Assembly: GCF_026230105.1 (NCBI RefSeq)
Contig: NW_026614302.1
Location: 1-64,000 of the forward strand
Source: Diorhabda sublineata
Taxonomy: Eukaryota; Arthropoda; Insecta; Coleoptera; Chrysomelidae
DNA: 64,000 nt
Direction: 5' to 3'
Shown one piece after another: positions 14,301-26,880 of the stretch. Positions within the stretch are counted from its first letter, which is position 1; every line of letters begins with the position of its first letter. A program made the translations under genes and the position numbers. Under the pieces are notes generated by a model, which saw nothing but the letters and a program-made list of their open reading frames with translations, ran no database searches and was not told the DNA's origin.

Positions 14301-15300
14301 GATATACGCGATTAACATCCATTGAAGCCCATTGAGGTCAACTGTCACTTTGTGTTGATTGAAAATTTTTAAAGTCTATCTTCCTAATTTGAAGTCGAAT
14401 TTCAACATTTCTTATATATTTGAGAGAGTTTGCATCTAACTTTGTCAGATATACGCGATTAACATCCATTGAAGCCCATTGAGGTCAACTGTCACTTTGT
14501 GTTGATTGAAAATTTTTAAAGTCTATCTTCCTAATTTGAAGTCGAATTTCAACATTTCTCATATAATCGAGTGAGTTTGCATCTAACTTTGTCAGATATC
14601 GTCGATTAACATCCATTGAAGCCCATTGAGGTCAACTGTCACTTTGTGTTGATTGAAAATTTTCAAATTCTATCTTCCTAATTTGAAGTCGAATTTCAAC
14701 ATTTCTCATATATTTGATTGAGTTTGCATCTAACTTTGTCAGATATAGGCGAATAACATCCATTGAAGCCCATTGAGGTCAACTGTCACTTTGTGTTGAT
14801 TGAAAATTTTCAAAGTCTATCTTCCTAATTTGAAGTCGAATTTCAACATTTCTCATATATTTGAGTGAGTTTGCATCTAACTTTGTCAGATATAGGCGAT
14901 TAACTTCCATTGAAGCCCATTGAGGTCAACTGTCACTTTGTGTTGATTGAAAATTTTCAAAGTCTATCTTCCTAATTTGAAGTCGAATTTCAACATTTCT
15001 TATATATTTGAGAGAGTTTGCATCTAACTTTGTCAGATATCGTCGATTAACATCCATTGAAGCCCATTGAGGTCAACTGTCACTTTGTGTTGATTGAAAA
15101 TTTTCGAAGTCTATCTTCCTAATTTGAAGTCGAATTTCAACATTTCTCATATATTTGAGGGAGTTTGCATCTAACTTTGTCAGATATCGTCGATTAACTT
15201 CCATTGAAGCCCATTGAGGTCAACTGTCACTTTGTGTTGATTGAAAATTTTCAAAGTCTATCTTCCTAATTTGAAGTCGAATTTCAACATTTCTCATATA
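8311..15300. repeat. 2352-bp (16-monomer) higher-order repeat, three copies with monomer gains and losses
   Basis: The start marker ggtcaactctcac occurs at 8311, 10663 and 13309, giving unit lengths of 2352 bp (16 monomers) and 2646 bp (18 monomers). Rare linked markers keep their order: catataatcgagtgag (about 8974, 9562, 11326, 12208, 14560), tttgtagtgattg (about 9059, 11412, 13617, 13763), ttttcaaattctatc and gcatgtaactttg. Copy 2 has one extra dimer between its two ataatcgag monomers (882 bp apart instead of 588). Copy 3 has three extra monomers near 13.6-14.0 kb and skips the segment equivalent to about 11.3-12.1 kb. Every monomer is 147 bp, so changes are by whole monomers. Confidence 0.82.
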
Positions 15301-17050
15301 TTTGAGTGAGTTTGCATCTTACTTTGTCAGATATCGTCGATTAATATCCACTGAAGCCAATTGAGCTCGACTGTCACTTTGTGTTGATTGAAAATTTTCG
15401 AAGTCTATCTTCCTAATTTGAAGTCGAATTTCAACATTTCTTATATATTTGAGTGAGTTCGCATCTAACTTTGTCAGATATCGTCGATTAACATCCATTG
15501 AAGTCCATTGAGGTCGATTGTCACTTTGTGTTGATTAAAAATTTTTTAAAAGTCTATCTTCCTAATTTGAAGTCGAATTTCAACATTTCTTATATATTTG
15601 AGAGAGTTTGCATCTAACTTTGTCAGATATCGTCGATTAACTTCCATTGAAGCCCATTGAGGTCAACTGTCACTTTGTGTTGATTGAAAATTTTCAAAGT
15701 CTATCTTCCTAATTTGAAGTCGAATTTCAACATTTCTCATATATTTGAGTGAGTTTGCATCTTACTTTGTCAGATATCGTCGATTAATATCCACTGAAGC
15801 CAATTGAGCTCGACTGTCACTTTGTGTTGATTGAAAATTTTCGAAGTCTATCTTCCTAATTTGAAGTCGAATTTCAACATTTCTCATATATTTGAGGGAG
15901 TTTGCATCTAACTTTGTCAGATATCGTCGATTAACTTCCATTGAAGCCCATTGAGGTCAACTGTCACTTTGTGTTGATTGAAAATTTTCAAAGTCTATCT
16001 TCCTAATTTGAAGTCGAATTTCAACATTTCTCATATATTTGAGTGAGTTTGCATCTTACTTTGTCAGATATCGTCGATTAATATCCACTGAAGCCAATTG
16101 AGCTCGACTGTCACTTTGTGTTGATTGAAAATTTTCGAAGTCTATCTTCCTAATTTGAAGTCGAATTTCAACATTTCTTATATATTTGAGTGAGTTCGCA
16201 TCTAACTTTGTCAGATATCGTCGATTAACATCCATTGAAGTCCATTGAGGTCGATTGTCACTTTGTGTTGATTAAAAATTTTTTAAAAGTCTATCTTCCT
16301 AATTTGAAGTCGAATTTCAACATTTCTTATATATTTGAGAGAGTTTGCATCTAACTTTGTCAGATATCGTCGATTAACTTCCATTGAAGCCCATTGAGGT
16401 CAACTGTCACTTTGTGTTGATTGAAAATTTTCAAAGTCTATCTTCCTAATTTGAAGTCGAATTTCAACATTTCTCATATATTTGATTGAGTTTGCATCTA
16501 ACTTTGTCAGATATAGGCGAATAACATCCATTGAAGCCCATTGAGGTCAACTGTCACTTTGTGTTGATTGAAAATTTTCAAAGTCTATCTTCCTAATTTG
16601 AAGTCGAATTTCAACATTTCTCATATATTTGAGAGAGTTTGCATCTAACTTTGTCAGATATCGTCGATTAACATCCACTGAAGCCAATTGAGGTCGACTG
16701 TCACTTTGTGTTGATTGAAAATTTTCAAAGTCTATCTTCCTAATTTGAAGTCGAATTTAAACATTTCTCATATATTTGAGTGAGTTTGCATCTAACTTTG
16801 TCAGATATACGCGATTAACATCCATTGAAGCCCATTGAGGTCAACTGTCACTTTGTGTTGATTGAAAATTTTTAAAGTCTATCTTCCTAATTTGAAGTCG
16901 AATTTCAACATTTCTCATATAATCGAGTGAGTTTGCATCTAACTTTGTCAGATATCGTCGATTAACATCCATTGAAGCCCATTGAGGTCAACTGTCACTT
17001 TGTAGTGATTGAAAATTTTCAAATTCTATCATCCTAATTTGAAGTCGAAT
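15300..17050. repeat. Five-monomer (737-bp) repeat carrying a lengthened A/T-tract monomer
   Basis: New monomer types begin at about 15310: gcatcttactttg with gattaatatccactg and ttgagctcg (starts near 15316, 15751 and 16054), then a gttcgcatc monomer with tgaagtccattgag that carries gattaaaaattttttaaaag (15533 and 16270). That tract is 2 bp longer than the normal gattgaaaattttcaaag, and the two copies are 737 bp apart (5 x 147 + 2). These are the first length changes in the window. An ataatcgag monomer recurs at about 16915 and tttgtagtgattg at about 17002, so the end grades back into the 8.3-15.3 kb HOR. Confidence 0.8.
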
Positions 17051-20000
17051 TTCAACATTTCTCATATATTTGATTGAGTTTGCATCTAACTTTGTCAGAT
17101 ATAGGCGAATAACATCCATTGAAGCCCATTGAGGTCAACTGTCACTTTGTGTTGATTGAAAATTTTCGAAGTCTATCTTCCTAATTTGAAGACGAATTTC
17201 AACATTTCTCATATATTTGAGTGAGTATGCATCTAACTTTGTCAGATATAGGCGATTAACTTCCATTGAAGCCCATTGAGGTCAACTGTCACTTTGTGTT
17301 GATTGAAAATTTTCAAAGTCTATCTTCCTAATTTGAAGTCGAATTTCAACATTCCTTATATATATGAGAGAGTTTGCATCTAACTTTGTCAGATATCGTC
17401 GATTAACATCCACTGAAGCCAATTGAGGTCGACTGTCACTTTGTGTTGATTGAAAATTTTCAAAGTCTATCTTCCTAATTTGAAGTCGAATTTCAACATT
17501 TCTCATATATTTGAGTGAGTTTGCATCTAACTCTGTCAGATATACGCGATTAACATCCATTGAAGCCCATTGAGGTCAACTGTCACTTTGTGTTGATTGA
17601 AAATTTTTAAAGTCTATCTTCCTAATTTGAAGTCGAATTTCAACATTTCTCATATATTTGAGTGAGTTTGCATCTAACTTTGTCAGATATAGGCGATTAA
17701 CTTCCATTGAAGCCCATTGAGGTCAACTGTCACTTTGTGTTGATTGAAAATTTTCAAAGTCTATCTTCCTAATTTGAAGTCGAATTTCAACATTTATTAT
17801 ATATTTGAGAGAGTTTGCATCTAACTTTGTCAGATATCGTCGATTAACATCCATTGAAGCCCATTGAGGTCAACTGTCACTTTGTGTTGATTGAAAATTT
17901 TCAAATTCTATCTTCCTAATTTGAAGTCGAATTTCAACATTTCTCATATATTTGATTGAGTTTGCATCTAACTTTGTCAGATATAGGCGAATAACATCCA
18001 TTGAAGCCCATTCAGGTCGACTGTCACTTTGTGTTGATTAAAAATTTTCAAAGTCTATCTTCCTAATTTGAAGTCGAATTTCAACCTTTCTTATATATTT
18101 GAGTAAGTTTGCATCTAACTTTGTCAGATATCGTCAATTAACATCCATTGAAGCCCATTGAGGTCGACTGTCACTTTGTGTTGATTGAAAATTTTCAAAG
18201 TCTATCTTCCTAATTTGAAGACGAATTTCAACATTTCTCATATATTTGAGTGAGTTTGCATCTAACTTTGTCAGATATACGCGATTAATATCCATTGAAG
18301 CCCATTGAGGTCAACTGTCACTTTGTGTTGATTGAAAATTTTCAAAGTCTATCTTCCTAATTTGAAGTCGAATTTCAACATTTCTCATATATTTGAGGGA
18401 GTTTGCATCTAACTTTGTCAGATATCGTCGATTAACTTCCATTGAAGCCCATTGAGGTCGACTGTCACTTTGTGTTGATTGAAAATTTTCAAAGTCTATC
18501 TTCCTAATTTGAAGTCGAATTTCAACATTCCTCATATATATGAGTGAGTTTGCATCTAACTTTGTCAGATATACGCGATTAACATCCATTGAAGCCCATT
18601 GAGGTCAACTGTCACTTTGTGTTGATTGAAAATTTTCAAAGTCTATCTTCCTAATTTGAAGTCGAATTCCAACATTTCTCATATATTTGAGTGAGTTTCC
18701 ATCTAACTTTGTCAGATATAGGCGATTAACATCCATTGAAGCCCATTGAGGTCAACTGTCACTTTGTGTTGATTGAAAATTTTCGAAGTCTATCTTCCTA
18801 ATTTGAAGACGAATTTCAACATTTCTCATATATTTGAGTGAGTTTGCATCTAACTTTGTCAGATATACGCGATTAACATCCATTGAAGCCCATTGAGGTC
18901 AACTCTCACTTTGTGTTGATTGAAAATTTTTAAAGTCTATCTTCCTAATTTGAAGTCGAATTTCAACATTTCTCATATATTTGAGTGAGTTTGCATCTAA
19001 CTTTGTCAGATATAGGCGATTAACTTCCATTGAAGCCCATTGAGGTCAACTGTCACTTTGTGTTGATTGAAAATTTTCAAAGTCTATCTTCCTAATTTGA
19101 GACGAATTTCAACATTTCTCATATATTTGAGTGAGTTTGCATCTAACTTTGTCAGATATACGCGATTAACATCCATTGAAGCCCATTGAGGTCAACTCTC
19201 ACTTTGTGTTGATTGAAAATTTTTAAAGTCTATCTTCCTAATTTGAAGTCGAATTTCAACATTTCTCATATATTTGAGTGAGTTTGCATCTAACTTTGTC
19301 AGATATAGGCGATTAACTTCCATTGAAGCCCATTGAGGTCAACTGTCACTTTGTGTTGATTGAAAATTTTCAAAGTCTATCTTCCTAATTTGAAGTCGAA
19401 TTTCAACATTTATTATATATTTGAGAGAGTTTGCATCTAACTTCGTCAGATATCGTCGATTAACATCCATTGAAGCCCATTGAGGTCAACTGTCACTTTG
19501 TGTTGATTGAAAATTTTCAAATTCTATCTTCCTAATTTGAAGTCGAATTTCAGCATTTCTCATATATTTGATTGAGTTTGCATCTAACTTTGTCAGATAT
19601 AGGCGAATAACATCCATTGAAGCCCATTGAGGTCAACTGTCACTTTGTGTTGATTGAAAATTTTCAAAGTCTATCTTCCTAATTTGAAGTCGAATTTCAA
19701 CATTCCTTATATATATGAGAGAGTTTGCATCTAACTTTGTCAGATATCGTCGATTAACATCCACTGAAGCCAATTGAGGTCGACTGTCACTTTGTGTTGA
19801 TTGAAAATTTTCAAAGTCTATCTTCCTAATTTGAAGTCGAATTTCAACATTTCTCATATATTTGAGTGAGTTTGCATCTAACTCTGTCAGATATACGCGA
19901 TTAACATCCATTGAAGCCCATTGAGGTCAACTGTCACTTTGTGTTGATTGAAAATTTTTAAAGTCTATCTTCCTAATTTGAAGTCGAATTTCAACATTTC

Positions 20001-20390
20001 TCATATATTTGAGTGAGTTTGCATCTAACTTTGTCAGATATAGGCGATTAACTTCCATTGAAGCCCATTGAGGTCAACTGTCACTTTGTGTTGATTGAAA
20101 ATTTTCAAAGTCTATCTTCCTAATTTGAAGTCGAATTTCAACATTTATTATATATTTGAGAGAGTTTGCATCTAACTTTGTCAGATATCGTCGATCAACA
20201 TCCATTGAAGCCCATTGAGGTCAACTGTCACTTTGTGTTGATTGAAAATTTTCAAATTCTATCTTCCTAATTTGAAGTCGAATTTCAACTTTTCTCATAT
20301 ATTTGATTGAGTTTGCATCTAACTTTGTCAGATATAGGCGAATAACATCCATTGAAGCCCATTCAGGTCAACTGTCACTTTGTGTTGATT
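17050..20390. repeat. 2351-bp (16-monomer) higher-order repeat, one full and one partial copy
   Basis: From 17282 to 19632 and again from 19633 to about 20390 the same monomer order recurs at an offset of 2351 bp, which is 16 x 147 minus 1 because of a single-base deletion at about 19098. Shared rare markers are catctaactctgtcag (17531 and 19882), aacatttattatatatt (17800 and 20150) and cattcaggtc (18010 and 20360). The second copy stops after about five monomers. The interior at 18.1-19.4 kb holds a distinct cluster of acgcg monomers with gaagacgaattt. Confidence 0.8.
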
Positions 20391-23300
20391 GAAAATTTTC
20401 AAAGTCTATCTTCCTAATTTGAGGTCGAATTTCAACATTTCTCATATATTTGAGTGAGTTTGCATCTAACTTTGTCAGATATAGGCGATTAACTTCCATT
20501 GAAGCCCATTGAGGTCAACTGTCACTTTGTGTTGATTGAAAATTTTCAAAGTCTATCTTCCTAATTTGAAGTCGAATTTCAACATTTCTCATATATTTGA
20601 GGGAGTTTGCATCTAACTTTGTCAGATATCGTCGATTAACTTCCATTGAAGCCCATTGAGGTCAACTGTCACTTTGTGTTGATTGAAAATTTTCAAAGTC
20701 TATCTTCCTAATTTGAAGTCGAATTTCAACATTTCTCATATATTTGAGTGAGTTTGCATCTAACTTTGTCAGATATCGTCGATTAACATCCACTGAAGCC
20801 AATTGAGCTCGACTGTCACTTTGTGTTGATTGAAAATTTTCGAAGTCTATCTTCCTAATTTGAAGTCGAATTTCAACATTTCTCATATATTTGAGGGAGT
20901 TTGCATCTAACTTTGTCAGATATCGTCGATTAACTTCCATTGAAGCCCATTGAGGTCAACTGTCACTTTGTGTTGATTGAAAATTTTCAAAGTCTATCTT
21001 CCTAATTTGAAGTCGAATTTCAACATTTCTCCTATGTTTGAGTGAGTTTGCATCTAACTTTGTCAGATATAGGCGATTAACTTCCATTGAAGCCCATTGA
21101 GGTCAACTGTCACTTTGTGTTGATTGAAAATTTTCAAAGTCTATCTTCCCAATTTGAAGTCGAATTTCAACATTTCTCATATATTTGAGGTAGTTTGCAT
21201 CTAACTTTGTCAGATATCGTCGATTAACTTCCATTGAAGCCCATTGAGGTCAACTGTCACTTTGTGTTGATTGAAAATTTTCAAAGTCTATCTTCCTTAA
21301 TTTGAAGTCAAATTTCAACATTTCTCATATATTTGAGAGAGTTTGCATCTAACTTTGTCAGATATCGTCGATTAACTTCCATTGAAGCCCATTGAGGTCA
21401 ACTGTCACTTTGTGTTGATTGAAAATTTTCAAAGTCTATCTTCCTAATTTGAAGTCGAATTTCAACATTTCTCATATATTTGAGTGAGTTTGCATCTAAC
21501 TTTGTCAGATATAGGCGATTAACTTCCATTGAAGCCCATTGAGGTCAACTGTCACTTTGTGTTGATTGAAAATTTTCAAAGTCTATCTTCCTAATTTGAA
21601 GTCGAATTTCAACATTTCTCATATATTTGAGGGATTTTGCATCTAACTTTGTCAGATATCGTCGATTAACTTCCATTGAAGCCCATTGAGGTCAACTGTC
21701 ACTTTGTGTTGATTGAAAATTTTCAAAGTCTATCTTCCTAATTTGAAGTCGATTTTCAACATTTCTCATATATTTGAGTGAGTTTGCATCTAACTTTGTC
21801 AGATATCGTCGATTAACATCCACTGAAGCCAATTGAGCTCGACTGTCACTTTGTGTTGATTGAAAATTTTCGAAGTCTATCTTCCTAATTTGAAGTCGAA
21901 TTTCAACATTTCTTATATATTTGAGTGAGTTCGCATCTAACTTTGTCAGATATCGTCGATTAACTTCCATTGAAGCCCATTGAGGTGAACTGTCACTTTG
22001 TGTTGATTGAAAATTTTCAAAGTCTATCTTCCTAATTTGAAGTCGAATTTCAACATTTCTTATATATTTGAGAGAGTTTGCATCTAACTTTGTCAGATAT
22101 CGTCGATTAACTTCCATTGAAGCCCATTGAGGTCAACTGTCACTTTGTGTTGATTGAAAATTTTCAAAGTCTATCTTCCTAATTTGAAGTCGAATTTCAA
22201 CATTTCTCATATATTTGAGGGAGTTTGCATCTAACTTTGTCAGATATCGTCTATTAACTTTCATTGAAGCCCATTGAGGTCAACTGTCACTTTGTGTTTA
22301 TTGAAAATTTTCGCAGGCTATCTTCCTAATTTGAAGTCGAATTTCAACATTTCTTATATATTTGAGTGAGTTTGCATCTAACTTTTTCAGATATACGCGA
22401 TTAACATCCATTGAAGCCCATTGAGGTCAACTGTCACTTTGTGTTTATTGAAAATTTTCAAAGTCTATCTTCCTAATTTGAAGTCGAATTTCAACATTCC
22501 TTATATATATATGAGAGAGTTTGCATCTAACTTTGTCAGATATAGGCGATTAACTTCCATTGAAGCCCATTGAGGTCAACTGTCACTTTGTGTTGGTTGA
22601 AAATTTTCAAAGTCTATCTTCCTAATTTGAAGTCGAATTTCAACATTTCTCATATATTTGAGGGAGTTTGCATCTAACTTTGTCAGATATCGTCGATTAA
22701 CTTTCTTTGAAGCCCATTGAGGTCAACTGTCACTTTGTGTTGATTGAAAATTTTCAAAGTCTATCTTCCTAATTTGAAGTCGAATTTCAACATTTCTCAT
22801 ATATTTGAGTGAGTTTGCATCTAACTTTGTCAGATATCGTCGATTAACATCCACTGAAGCCAATTGAGGTCGACTGTCACTTTGTGTTGATTGAAAATTT
22901 TCGCAGGCTATCTTCCTAATTTGAAGTCGAATTTCAACATTTCTTATATATTTGAGAGAGTTTGCATCTAACTTTGTCAGATATCGTCGATTAACTTCCA
23001 TTGAAGCCCATTGAGGTCAACTGTCACTTTGTGTTGATTGAAAATTTTCAAAGTCTATCTTCCTAATTTGAAGTCGAATTTCAACATTTCTTATATATTT
23101 GAGAGAGTTTGCATCTAACTTTGTCAGATATCGTCGATTAACATCCACTGAAGCCAATTGAGGTCGACTGTCACTTTGTGTTGATTGAAAATTTTCAAAG
23201 TCTATCTTCCTTAATTTGAAGTCGAATTTCAACATTTCTCATATATTTGAGAGAGTTTGCATCTAACTTTGTCAGATATCGTCGATTAACTTCCATTGAA

Positions 23301-25372
23301 GCCCATTGAGGTCAACTGTCACTTTGTGTTGATTGAAAATTTTCAAAGTCTATCTTCCTAATTTGAAGTCGAATTTCAACATTTCTCATATATTTGAGGG
23401 AGTTTGCATCTAACTTTGTCAGATATCGTCGATTAACTTTCTTTGAAGCCCATTGAAGTCAACTGTCACTTTGTGTTGATTGAAAATTTTCAAAGTCTAT
23501 CTTCCTAATTTGAAGTCGAATTTCAACATTTCTCATATATTTGAGTGAGTTTGCATCTAACTTTGTCAGATATCGTCGATTAACATCCACTGAAGCCAAT
23601 TGAGGTCGACTGTCACTTTGTGTTGATTGAAAATTTTCGCAGGCTATCTTCCTAATTTGAAGTCGAATTTCAACATTTCTTATATATTTGAGTGAGTTTG
23701 CATCTAACTTTGTCAGATATCGTCGATTAACATCCATTGAAGTCCATTGAGGTCGATTGTCACTTTGTGTTGATTAAAAATTTTAAAAGTCTATCTTCCT
23801 AATTTGAAGTCGAATTTCAACATTTCTTATATATTTGAGAGAGTTTGCATCTAACTTTGTCAGATATCGTCGATTAACTTCCATTGAAGCCCATTGAGGT
23901 CAACTGTCACTTTGTGTTGATTGAAAATTTTCAAAGTCTATCTTCCTAATTTGAAGTCGAATTTCAACATTTCTTATATATTTGAGAGAGTTTGCATCTA
24001 ACTTTGTCAGATATCGTCGATTAACATCCACTGAAGCCAATTGAGGTCGACTGTCACTTTGTGTTGATTGAAAATTTTCAAAGTCTATCTTCCTTAATTT
24101 GAAGTCGAATTTCAACATTTCTCATATATTTGAGAGAGTTTGCATCTAACTTTGTCAGATATCGTCGATTAACTTCCATTGAAGCCCATTGAGGTCAACT
24201 GTCACTTTGTGTTGATTGAAAATTTTCAAAGTCTATCTTCCTAATTTGAAGTCGAATTTCAACATTTCTCATATATTTGAGTGAGTTTGCATCTAACTTT
24301 GTCAGATATAGGCGATTAACTTCCATTGAAGCCCATTGAGGTCAACTGTCACTTTGTGTTGATTGAAAATTTTCAAAGTCTATCTTCCTAATTTGAAGTC
24401 GAATTTCAACATTTCTCATATATTTGAGGGATTTTGCATCTAACTTTGTCAGATATCGTCGATTAACTTCCATTGAAGCCCATTGAGGTCAACTGTCACT
24501 TTGTGTTGATTGAAAATTTTCAAAGTCTATCTTCCTAATTTGAAGTCGATTTTCAACATTTCTCATATATTTGAGTGAGTTTGCATCTAACTTTGTCAGA
24601 TATCGTCGATTAACATCCACTGAAGCCAATTGAGCTCGACTGTCACTTTGTGTTGATTGAAAATTTTCGAAGTCTATCTTCCTCATTTGAAGTCGAATTT
24701 CAACATTTCTTATATATTTGAGTGAGTTTGCATCTAACTTTGTCAGATATACGCGATTAACTTCCATTGAAGCCCATTGAGGTCAACTGTCACTTTGTGT
24801 TGATTGAAAATTTTCGAAGTCTATCTTCCTAATTTGAAGTCGAATTTCAACATTTCTTATATATTTGAGTGAGTTTGCATCTAACTTTGTCAGATATCGT
24901 CGATTAACATCCATTGAAGCCCATTGAGGTCAACTGTCACTTTGTGTTGATTGAAAATTTTCAAAGTCTATCTTCCTAATTTGAAGTCGAATTTCAACAT
25001 TCCTTATATATATGAGAGAGTTTGCATCTAACTTTGTCAGATATCGTCGATTAACTTCCATTGAAGCCCATTGAGGTCAACTGTCACTTTGTGTTGATTG
25101 AAAATTTTCAATGTCTATCTTCCTAATTTGAAGTCGAATTTCAACATTTCTCATATATTTGAGGGAGTTTGCATCTAACTTTGTCAGATATCGTCTATTA
25201 ACTTTCATTGAAGCCCATTGAGGTCAACTGTCACTTTGTGTTTATTGAAAATTTTCGCAGTCTATCTTCCTAATTTGAAGTCGAATTTCAACATTCCTTA
25301 TATATATATGAGAGAGTTTGCATCTAACTTTGTCAGATATCGTCGATTAACATCCACTGAAGCCCATTGAGG
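20390..25372. repeat. Mixed higher-order organisation with ttcgcaggctatc and ccttaattt monomers
   Basis: This segment contains repeated cgtcgattaacttcc monomers with gggag or gagag ends. Other markers are ttttcgcaggctatc (22312, 22911, 23638), gattaactttctttg (22700 and 23440), the one-base insertion ccttaattt (about 21295, 23210, 24093), tttgagggattttgc (21630 and 24430) and gtcgattttcaac (21750 and 24548). The block around 22.72-23.3 kb is repeated at about 23.46-24.1 kb. TA-lengthened monomers occur at 22501 and 25298. Two adjacent in-frame monomers make the 141-residue minus-strand ORF at 21692-22117. Confidence 0.75.
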
Positions 25373-26880
25373 TCAACTGTCACTTTGTGTTGATTGAAAA
25401 TTTTCAAAGTCTTTCTTCCTAATTTGAAGTCGAATTTCAACATTCCTTATATATATGAGAGAGTTTGCATCTAACTTTGTCAGATATCGTCGATTAACAT
25501 CCACTGAAGCCAATTGAGGTCGACTGTCACTTTGTGTTGATTGAAAATTTTCAAAGTCTATCTTCCTAATTTGAAGTCGAATTTCAACATTTCTCATATA
25601 TTTGAGTGAGTTTGCATCTAACTTTGTCAGATATACGCGATTAACATCCATTGAAGCCCATTGAGGTCAACTGTCACTTTGTGTTGATTGAAAATTTTTA
25701 AAGTCTATCTTCCTAATTTGAAGTCGAATTTCAACATTTCTCATATAATCGAGTGAGTTTGCATCTAACTTTGTCAGATATCGTCGATTAACATCCATTG
25801 AAGCCCATTGAGGTCAACTGTCACTTTGTGTTGATTGAAAATTTTCAAATTCTATCTTCCTAATTTGAAGTCGAATTTCAACATTTCTCATATATTTGAT
25901 TGAGTTTGCATCTAACTTTGTCAGATATAGGCGAATAACATCCATTGAAGCCCATTGAGGTCAACTGTCACTTTGTGTTGATTGAAAATTTTCAAAGTCT
26001 ATCTTCCTAATTTGAAGTCGAATTTCAACATTTCTCATATATTTGAGTGAGTTTGCATCTAACTTTGTCAGATATAGGCGATTAACTTCCATTGAAGCCC
26101 ATTGAGGTCAACTGTCACTTTGTGTTGATTGAAAATTTTCAAAGTCTATCTTCCTAATTTGAAGTCGAATTTCAACATTTCTTATATATTTGAGAGAGTT
26201 TGCTTCTAACTTTGTCAGATATCGTCGATTAACATCCATTGAAGCCCATTGAGGTCAACTGTCACTTTGTGTTGATTGAAAATTTTCGAAGTCTATCTTC
26301 CTAATTTGAAGTCGAATTTCAACATTTCTCATATATTTGAGGGAGTTTGCATCTAACTTTGTCAGATATCGTCGATTAACTTCCATTGAAGCCCATTGAG
26401 GTCAACTGTCACTTTGTGTTGATTGAAAATTTTCAAAGTCTATCTTCCTAATTTGAAGTCGAATTTCAACATTTCTCATATATTTGAGTGAGTTTGCATC
26501 TTACTTTGTCAGATATCGTCGATTAATATCCACTGAAGCCAACTGAGCTCGACTGTCACTTTGTGTTGATTGAAAATTTTCGAAGTCTATCTTCCTAATT
26601 TGAAGTCGAATTTCAACATTTCTTATATATTTGAGTGAGTTCGCATCTAACTTTGTCAGATATCGTCGATTAACATCCATTGAAGTCCATTGAGGTCGAT
26701 TGTCACTTTGTGTTGATTAAAAATTTTTTAAAAGTCTATCTTCCTAATTTGAAGTCGAATTTCAACATTTCTTATATATTTGAGAGAGTTTGCATCTAAC
26801 TTTGTCAGATATCGTCGATTAACTTCCATTGAAGCCCATTGAGGTCAACTGTCACTTTGTGTTGATTGAAAATTTTCAAA
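25373..26880. repeat. Copy of the 14.2-15.7 kb segment, about 11.18 kb downstream
   Basis: The order of rare monomers seen at about 14.2-15.7 kb recurs here at an offset of about 11,183 bp: catataatcgagtgag (14560 and 25743), ttttcaaattctatc, tttgattgag with gcgaataac, tttgagagag, gggag, then gcatcttactttg (15316 and 26498) and gattaaaaattttttaaaag (15533 and 26715). One point difference is gcttctaactttg near 26205. Confidence 0.8.

Noticed and set aside
15533..15560. Intrinsic terminator or regulatory hairpin in the aaaaattttttaaaag tract
   Set aside because: The tract is AT-only, has no G+C-rich stem and follows no gene. It is a length variant of the standard A4T4 palindrome.
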